6,382 bases of DNA from Oscillospiraceae bacterium. GTDB taxonomy: Bacteria > Bacillota > Clostridia > Oscillospirales > Acutalibacteraceae. How positions within the stretch are numbered: position 1 is the first letter of the stretch; every line of letters starts with the position of its first letter. This document shows positions 1 to 3,948 of this stretch, in pieces. The notes beneath the pieces were generated by a model. It saw only the letters and a list, made by a program, of their open reading frames with translations, was not told the origin of the DNA and made no database searches. The stretch lies in NCBI GenBank assembly GCA_003517915.1, contig DOZQ01000134.1, positions 1 to 6,382 on the forward strand, given 5' to 3'. A program made the position numbers and the translations under genes.

Positions 1-614
1 AAATAACCCTTGCCAACGCTTTTGAAGTGGCGGACGACGTGCTGCGTCAGGGCTTGCAGAGTATTTCGGAGCTTATAAAGATACCGGCGATGGTGAATCT
101 GGACTTTGCCGACGTAATGGCCGTAATGAAGGACGCAGGCTACGCCCACATGGGTGTGGGTACGGCATCTGGACGCGACAAGGCGGAGACGGCCGCGCAG
201 GCGGCAATCAGCAGCCCGCTTATCGAAACCTCTATGGAGGGTGCACGCGGCGTGATTATAAATATCACCGGGTCCCCGGATATCGGTCTTGAGGAAGTGG
301 AGACCGCGTCGGAGATCATAGCCAAGGCGGCTCATGCCGACGCTAACATAATTTGGGGCGCGACGCTTGACGATTCGCTTGAGGATCAAATCCGCGTGAC
401 CGTGATAGCGACCGGTGCCAATTCCGAAGGCGTCAAAAGGTCTTCTGGCAAGACCGATACGGGAGTAGGTGCGGGCGCAGGATCAGGCGCGGGCGCGGCG
501 TCATCATCTGGCTTAGTCTCGAGCTCCTCAGCGAAAAAAGAATCCAAAAAGAACGAGGATGTTTCGGACGACGACGATTATTACGACATCATGTCGATAT
601 TCAACCGCAAATAA
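1..614 (+). CDS. ftsZ: Cell division protein FtsZ, C-terminal part (5' end outside window)
   Basis: FtsZ is the tubulin-like GTPase that polymerises into the division ring at midcell. The open frame runs in from the window edge (first full codon at base 3), so the GTG at 27 is an internal Val codon and not a start. About 203 residues are visible. The N-terminal GTP-binding half with the GGGTGTG loop lies off-window. Visible parts, counted from the first full codon, are the end of the central helix (NAFEVADDVLRQG), the synergy (T7) loop NLDFADV at about 32-38 with the Asn and two Asp that complete the neighbour's GTPase site, and the C-terminal core domain ending near RVTVIATG (about 131-138). 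A low-complexity Gly/Ala/Ser linker and then a Lys- and Asp-rich stretch follow. The tail ends in DIMSIFNRK, which fits the conserved peptide bound by FtsA/SepF-type partners but has no Pro. Identification is firm; the linker is unusually Gly/Ala-rich. Confidence 0.96.
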   Translation, partial: ITLANAFEVADDVLRQGLQSISELIKIPAMVNLDFADVMAVMKDAGYAHMGVGTASGRDKAETAAQAAISSPLIETSMEGARGVIINITGSPDIGLEEVETASEIIAKAAHADANIIWGATLDDSLEDQIRVTVIATGANSEGVKRSSGKTDTGVGAGAGSGAGAASSSGLVSSSSAKKESKKNEDVSDDDDYYDIMSIFNRK

Positions 615-652
615 GTCATAAAGCAGTTGGTTACATATTACCTGCAAAATGC

Positions 653-674
653 GGGGCGCTGTTATCAGCGCCCC
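653..674 (+). terminator. GC-rich hairpin after ftsZ, possible terminator
   Basis: A perfect 9-bp stem (GGGGCGCTG at 653-661, CAGCGCCCC at 666-674) closes a TTAT loop 38 nt after the ftsZ stop. The following bases, TTATGAATTG, are only a poor T-tract. Termination may therefore be partial, and some ftsZ transcripts could continue into prmA. A role in mRNA 3'-end stability is an alternative. Confidence 0.5.
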
Positions 675-719
675 TTATGAATTGTGGAATGATTTGATTG
701 AAGGTAACGGGGGAATAAT

Positions 720-1640
720 ATGATATGGATCGAAATACAAATCAAACTTTCTGCTGTCGACGCCGAACGGGCGCAGGCGGCAATTCATATGGCGGCGCCG
801 CACGGCATGTATATTGAGGATTACAGAGAGCTTGAAAACGACGCTCTTAAAATCGCGCATATAAATTTAATCGACGATGAACTTTTGTCGAAAAGCAAAG
901 ACGAGGTCATAATTCACATTTATCTTGGGGACGAGCAAAGCCCGGAGGAAGTCATTAACTTTATCACCGAGCGGCTGGGGGAGTGCGGCATCATGGCAGA
1001 AATTTCAAGCGTGCCGGCGGACGACAGTGACTGGGCGGACAACTGGAAAAAATATTTCAAACCGACGCCGGTGGGCAGCCGGCTGCTTATCTGCCCGTCG
1101 TGGGAAACGACAGAGCCGGACGGAAGGATACTTTTGACAATTGACCCAGGGGCGGCGTTTGGAACCGGAACCCACCAGACGACAAGGCTTTGTCTCGAGG
1201 CGATTGAGGCGGAGCTTCGCCCGGGGGAGCGGGTTTTGGATATCGGCTGCGGCAGCGGAATTTTAGCGGTCGCAGCGCTGCTTTTGGGTGCCGAGCGGGC
1301 GCTGCTTGTGGATATTGATCCGCAGAGTGTGAAAACCGCCGCTGAGAACCTGAAAATCAACCGTGTGGCGCAGAGAGCCGAGTGCGTGTGCGGAAATCTG
1401 ACCGAAAAGGTTTCAGGGAAATATTCGGTGATATGCGCGAATATCGTGGCCGACGCGGTAATTGATTTATCGCGGGAGGTAAAAAGCTTTTTGCTGCCGG
1501 GCGGTCGCTTTATCTGCTCCGGGATTATTGACAGCAGAGAAGACGAGGTGCGCGCGGCGCTGACCGAAAGCGGATTTGAAATAAAAGCCCGTTTATGTGA
1601 CGCGGGATGGATAGCGCTGGTATGTACGGCTAACAATTAG
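720..1640 (+). CDS. prmA: Ribosomal protein L11 methyltransferase PrmA
   Basis: PrmA is a cytoplasmic SAM-dependent enzyme that methylates ribosomal protein L11, a component of the GTPase-associated centre. The 306-residue length is normal for the family. The N-terminal substrate-recognition domain covers about residues 1-100. The linker segment DSDWADNWKKYFKP (102-115) and the family signature IDPGAAFGTGTHQTT (141-155) follow. The Rossmann methyltransferase core shows the SAM-binding motif VLDIGCGSGIL (172-182), the acidic motif VDID (197-200) and the catalytic-loop motif ANIVAD (240-245). The ATG at 720 fits the usual M-x-W-x-E N-terminus, and a G-run (709-713) stands 6 nt upstream as a modest ribosome binding site. 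It is followed after 27 nt by prfB in the same direction, so the two are probably co-transcribed. I see no convincing promoter directly upstream; it may lie in or before ftsZ. In many Firmicutes prmA sits by dnaJ or rsmE instead. Confidence 0.96.
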   Translation: MIWIEIQIKLSAVDAERAQAAIHMAAPHGMYIEDYRELENDALKIAHINLIDDELLSKSKDEVIIHIYLGDEQSPEEVINFITERLGECGIMAEISSVPADDSDWADNWKKYFKPTPVGSRLLICPSWETTEPDGRILLTIDPGAAFGTGTHQTTRLCLEAIEAELRPGERVLDIGCGSGILAVAALLLGAERALLVDIDPQSVKTAAENLKINRVAQRAECVCGNLTEKVSGKYSVICANIVADAVIDLSREVKSFLLPGGRFICSGIIDSREDEVRAALTESGFEIKARLCDAGWIALVCTANN

Positions 1641-1652
1641 ATGATATGGCTT

Positions 1653-1657
1653 GGAGG
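1653..1657 (+). promoter_or_regulatory. Ribosome binding site fixing the prfB start
   Basis: GGAGG here is followed after 10 nt by the ATG at 1668. It lies downstream of the alternative in-frame ATG at 1641, which touches the prmA stop and has no Shine-Dalgarno sequence in front. This supports 1668 as the prfB start. Confidence 0.75.
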
Positions 1658-1667
1658 AAAATACAGA

Positions 1668-2783
1668 ATGATGCTGCAATATGAAGAGCAAAAGCAAAAG
1701 CTTGAGGGCTACAAAGCCGAGCTTGAGGATTTGGGTGAGGCGCTGGATATAGAAGGTCTGCGCCGGGAAGCGTCAGAGCTTGAAGCTATGACCGCCCGTG
1801 AGGATTTTTGGAGCGACCTTGAAAACTCGCAAAAAACCCTGCAAAAGCTGCGGCAGACAAAAAGCCGTATAGAAGCGTATGATAAGCTGTGCGGTGAATA
1901 TGATGACTCGCTGACCCTTATCCTGATGGCGGATGAGGAGGGGGAGCTTTCGATGCTTGACGAAGTAATCGGAAATGTCGAAAAAGTTATTCGCGGTATA
2001 GAAGAGCAGCGGCTGGCCACACTGCTCACCGGAGAATACGATTCCAGTAATGCGATTTTGAGTTTTCACGCGGGCGCGGGGGGCACCGAGGCGCAGGACT
2101 GGAACGAAATGCTTTACCGTATGTATGGCCGCTGGTGCGAGCAGCACGGCTACAAATATACCCTGCTTGATTTTCTGGACGGAGAGGGCGCGGGGCTGAA
2201 AAGCGCGACCGCCTTGGTGGAGGGGCAAAACGCCTACGGTTATTTGAAGGGTGAGGCGGGAGTCCACCGTCTTGTGCGAATTTCGCCGTTTGATTCATCG
2301 GGCCGTCGACACACCTCGTTTGCGTCGCTTGAGGTCATGCCGGAAATCAATGATGAGATAGAAATCGACATACGTGACGACGACCTTAAAATCGACACCT
2401 ACCGTTCGAGCGGCGCGGGAGGACAGCACGTCAACAAAACCGAGTCGGCCATAAGAATTACGCATCTTCCCACCGGGATAATTGTCGCGTGCCAAAACGA
2501 GAGAAGCCAGCATCAAAATAAAGAAATGGCGATGCGTATGCTTAAATCCAAGCTGCTTGAGATCAAAGAGCGGGAGCATCTTGACCGCATTGAGGATATA
2601 AAAGGCGAGCAGAAGGAAATAGGCTGGGGCTCGCAGATAAGATCGTATGTATTTATGCCTTATACTCTGGCGAAGGATCACCGCACCGGCTATGAAAACG
2701 GCAATATCGGTGCCGTTATGGACGGGGACCTGGATGGGTTCATAAACGCTTATCTTAAATCACTTAGCTTAGGCGAGATATAA
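1668..2783 (+). CDS. prfB: Peptide chain release factor 2 (RF2), without frameshift site
   Basis: RF2 recognises UGA and UAA in the ribosomal A site and triggers release of the finished peptide. From the ATG at 1668 it is 371 residues, typical for RF2. Domain 1 is an N-terminal helical region (about 1-110) rich in Glu, Lys and Leu. The SPF codon-recognition tripeptide at 206-208 separates it from RF1, which carries PxT. The catalytic GGQ at 251-253 sits in RSSGAGGQHVNKTESA; its Gln is the usual target of PrmC methylation. The residue before SGAGGQ is Ser, matching E. coli position 246, where most bacteria have Ala or Ser. Unlike many bacterial prfB genes, the reading frame is continuous through the Leu-Asp junction (residues 26-27, bases 1743-1748), with CTG GAT instead of the CTTTGAC slippery stop, so autoregulation by programmed +1 frameshifting is not available. 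It is probably in an operon with prmA and is closed by a strong terminator. An extended start at 1641 would add nine residues and lacks an RBS. Confidence 0.97.
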   Translation: MMLQYEEQKQKLEGYKAELEDLGEALDIEGLRREASELEAMTAREDFWSDLENSQKTLQKLRQTKSRIEAYDKLCGEYDDSLTLILMADEEGELSMLDEVIGNVEKVIRGIEEQRLATLLTGEYDSSNAILSFHAGAGGTEAQDWNEMLYRMYGRWCEQHGYKYTLLDFLDGEGAGLKSATALVEGQNAYGYLKGEAGVHRLVRISPFDSSGRRHTSFASLEVMPEINDEIEIDIRDDDLKIDTYRSSGAGGQHVNKTESAIRITHLPTGIIVACQNERSQHQNKEMAMRMLKSKLLEIKEREHLDRIEDIKGEQKEIGWGSQIRSYVFMPYTLAKDHRTGYENGNIGAVMDGDLDGFINAYLKSLSLGEI

Positions 2784-2801
2784 ATACACAATCGATAAAA
2801 C

Positions 2802-2855
2802 CCGCTGTTTTGATATTTTCCTGTTATGTGGAAATAATGAAACAGCGGTTTTTTT
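2802..2855 (+). terminator. Rho-independent terminator of prmA-prfB
   Basis: CCGCTGTTT (2802-2810) pairs perfectly with AAACAGCGG (2840-2848). An inner stem TTTCC/GGAAA (2817-2821 with 2830-2834) is capped by an 8-nt loop. Seven T residues follow at 2849-2855. An A-run before the stem (2797-2800) extends the pairing and could allow some termination from the other side. Confidence 0.9.
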
Positions 2856-2873
2856 GTTATCTTTTTATAGATA

Positions 2874-2878
2874 GGGAG
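2874..2878 (+). promoter_or_regulatory. Ribosome binding site of the 179-residue protein
   Basis: GGGAG ends 7 nt before the ATG at 2886, a good spacing, and supports that start. Only 30 nt separate the preceding terminator's T-run from the ATG, and no clear -35/-10 pair is seen there, so the gene may depend partly on read-through from prfB. Confidence 0.6.
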
Positions 2879-2885
2879 CGGAGTT

Positions 2886-3425
2886 ATGCATACGGTGATT
2901 TTGTTCGGCTCGAAAAACGAAAGGCAAACAGGAGAACGGCTCTGTGGGGCATTTGAAAAAAACGGCGGCGTATATTTTATAAAAGATAATTTGCTCATGT
3001 TGGGCGGCGGCGCCCCGAGTTTTTTGCTGTGTGAATATGAAAGCCTGCCCGAAACTTCGGTAAAGCAAGGCATTGTTATCTTTAAGAATGAAATATCAAA
3101 ATATTCCCGGATTGATATTCCCAGCGGATTCACCGCCGTGGTGGATTCGGAAAACGCGCCGGCGCTGAGTCTTTTAAAACAGCGGAAAATACAAACAGTC
3201 ACCTGCGGAATGTCGTCTCACGATACCCTGAGTATTTCAAGTGTCAAAGAGGATCGCGCGGCGGTAAGCCTGCAGCGCGCTATTGTACGCTTGGACGGCA
3301 GCGAAATGGAAGCCTGTGAAATCCCGATGAAATTTGAAGCTTTCCCCGGGGATTATGCCCTGCTGTGCTGCTGCGCCGCGCTTATTTTAACCGGCACAGA
3401 TACGAGGCCGGGGCTGAGCATATAA
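2886..3425 (+). CDS. Uncharacterised protein, possibly a degenerate Mur-ligase-like middle domain
   Basis: I cannot assign this 179-residue protein to a named family with certainty. It has no signal peptide; the only strongly hydrophobic stretch is LLCCCAALIL (159-168), probably a buried helix. Alternating strands and helices suggest an alpha/beta cytoplasmic protein. Residues 80-172 have the order seen late in Mur ligase middle domains: a strand with a near N-x-DDP turn (TAVVDSENAPALSLL, 83-97), then QTVTCGMS (103-110, comparable to v-x-TyG), a beta region with LDG (136-138), then a hydrophobic helix (157-170) where Mur enzymes have G-x-HN-x-x-NalAA. The ATP-binding P-loop (GTxGKT) and the C-terminal ligase domain are absent, so ligase activity is unlikely. 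Six Cys are present, three consecutive at 161-163. It begins 30 nt after the prfB terminator, behind a good RBS. Being a real gene is well supported; the Mur relationship is inference from pattern only. Confidence 0.8.
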   Translation: MHTVILFGSKNERQTGERLCGAFEKNGGVYFIKDNLLMLGGGAPSFLLCEYESLPETSVKQGIVIFKNEISKYSRIDIPSGFTAVVDSENAPALSLLKQRKIQTVTCGMSSHDTLSISSVKEDRAAVSLQRAIVRLDGSEMEACEIPMKFEAFPGDYALLCCCAALILTGTDTRPGLSI

Positions 3426-3427
3426 GC

Positions 3428-3486
3428 CTAGAGGGTGTACACACGAGATAAAATCCGCCAATTAATCTCATGTGGTCACCATCTAG
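3428..3486. repeat. 59-bp imperfect inverted repeat with CTAG ends
   Basis: The left arm 3428-3449 and right arm 3465-3486 are inverted copies matching at 18 of 22 positions around a 15-nt AT-rich centre (3450-3464). Both outer ends read CTAG, and the inner 5 bp (GAGAT/ATCTC) are perfect. The left arm also holds the 8-bp palindrome GTGTACAC (3435-3442). No T-run follows on either strand, so it is not a standard terminator. It begins 2 nt after the stop of the upstream gene. It could be an mRNA 3'-end hairpin, an operator, or a small mobile repeat (REP/MITE type). Confidence 0.65.
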
Positions 3487-3500
3487 ACAAAAATTACAAT

Positions 3501-3529
3501 TTAATAGCCAGAAATTATCTGTCATATTG
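3501..3529 (+). promoter_or_regulatory. Candidate forespore (sigma-G-like) promoter of the SASP gene
   Basis: TTAATA (3501-3506) and CATATTG (3523-3529), 16 nt apart, resemble the B. subtilis sigma-G consensus TGnATA / CATnnTA, with one mismatch in each box. SASP genes are normally read by sigma-G in the forespore. A second, weaker -10-like CATAATC lies at 3533-3539, and a sigma-A-like TAAAAT at 3544-3549 has no good -35. The region is AT-rich and otherwise holds no gene. The exact boxes are uncertain. Confidence 0.35.
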
Positions 3530-3579
3530 TCACATAATCTGATTAAAATACTAAGGCAAACGTTCAAGCAATATTTATG

Positions 3580-3585
3580 AAGGAG
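3580..3585 (+). promoter_or_regulatory. Strong ribosome binding site of the SASP gene
   Basis: AAGGAG lies 11 nt before the ATG at 3597. It is the best Shine-Dalgarno match in the window, in keeping with a spore protein made in very large amounts. Confidence 0.8.
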
Positions 3586-3596
3586 TGTAATTTACA

Positions 3597-3794
3597 ATGG
3601 CTAATTACAGTGGCAAGACCAGCGTGCCGGAAGCGCGCGAAGCTATGAACCGCTTTAAGATGGAAGCCGCCAGCGAAGTTGGCGTGAACCTCAAGCAGGG
3701 CTACAATGGTGACCTGACCTCTCGCCAGGCCGGTTCTATCGGCGGACAGATGGTCAAGAAAATGATCCAGTCTTACGAAAACAGCATGAAATAA
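3597..3794 (+). CDS. Alpha/beta-type small acid-soluble spore protein (SASP)
   Basis: SASPs of this type coat and protect DNA in the dormant spore and are degraded by the GPR protease at germination to supply amino acids. The 65-residue length is typical. The first conserved block, PEAREAMNRFKMEAASEVGVNL (11-32), aligns with the KYEIASEFGVNL region of B. subtilis SspA and contains the GPR recognition stretch, here EAASE (23-27) with Ala where Ile or Phe is usual. The second block, GDLTSRQAGSIGGQMVKKMI (38-57), is the other DNA-binding family signature. The inserted KQGYNG (33-38) is of a kind common in clostridial members. Codon choice is strongly biased to C-ending codons (GGC, AAC, CGC, CTC/CTG), unlike the flanking genes, which suggests high expression. 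It is monocistronic, with its own RBS, putative sporulation promoter and terminator. Several paralogues usually occur per genome, so no specific ssp letter is assigned. Confidence 0.95.
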   Translation: MANYSGKTSVPEAREAMNRFKMEAASEVGVNLKQGYNGDLTSRQAGSIGGQMVKKMIQSYENSMK

Positions 3795-3795
3795 C

Positions 3796-3840
3796 CTCGT
3801 TATTACGAGCGGCGCCCCGGCAAAATGCCGGGGCGTTAGT
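3796..3840 (+). terminator. Rho-independent terminator of the SASP gene, with a small leading hairpin
   Basis: A perfect 10-bp stem (CGCCCCGGCA at 3813-3822, TGCCGGGGCG at 3826-3835) with an AAA loop is followed by the T-rich run TTAGTTTTTGTTGTT starting at 3836. A small 5-bp hairpin, CTCGT-TATT-ACGAG (3796-3809), stands just before it, starting 2 nt after the stop codon. Two stacked hairpins could add 3'-end stability to a message that must last in the forespore. Confidence 0.9.
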
Positions 3841-3882
3841 TTTTGTTGTTATGTATGTTCGGATAAAATTAATAAACCGGCC

Positions 3883-3911
3883 AAGACTATAGCGACAAGA
3901 TAAGCTATAAT
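3883..3911 (+). promoter_or_regulatory. Probable sigma-A-type promoter of the P-type ATPase
   Basis: A perfect -10 hexamer TATAAT (3906-3911) lies 17 nt downstream of AAGACT (3883-3888), which keeps only the GAC core of TTGACA. Transcription would begin near 3918, giving a leader of about 30-40 nt. The region follows the SASP terminator, so an independent promoter is expected here. Confidence 0.5.
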
Positions 3912-3930
3912 ATATAAAAATATATAAAAA
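3911..3930. repeat. Tandem 10-bp repeat TATATAAAAA x2
   Basis: Two perfect adjacent copies of TATATAAAAA overlap the last base of the probable -10 box and run through the expected transcription start. It may be a slippage product or may affect melting of the promoter. Confidence 0.7.
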
Positions 3931-3948
3931 ACAGGGTATGATAATGTT

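Noticed and set aside
27..29. GTG as a start codon for the ftsZ fragment
   Set aside because: The frame is open to the window edge, and the preceding residues (TLANAFE) are normal FtsZ sequence, so this is an internal Val codon.
698..726. TTGAAG/TGATAT as a promoter for prmA
   Set aside because: The -10 part lies inside the coding sequence and both boxes match poorly.
920..1636. 238-codon open frame on the minus strand opposite prmA
   Set aside because: The protein is Ser/Pro/Arg-rich and resembles no family. The plus strand carries a complete PrmA with all motifs, so this is an antisense shadow of GC-biased codons.
1641..1667. ATG at 1641 as the prfB start, directly after the prmA stop
   Set aside because: No Shine-Dalgarno sequence precedes it, while GGAGG lies after it and before the ATG at 1668. 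The start at 1668 also gives SPF and GGQ positions almost identical to E. coli RF2. The shared ATGATATGG at 720 and 1641 looks like chance.
1773..2681. Several 90-164-codon minus-strand frames opposite prfB
   Set aside because: They overlap each other and a fully conserved RF2 gene, and show no recognisable domains.
2750..3202. 150-codon minus-strand frame opposite the 179-residue protein
   Set aside because: It spans the prfB end and its terminator. The plus-strand frame has a good RBS and more protein-like composition.
3435..3442. GTGTACAC palindrome as an independent operator
   Set aside because: It lies inside the left arm of the larger inverted repeat and is reported there; an 8-bp palindrome alone is not enough evidence.
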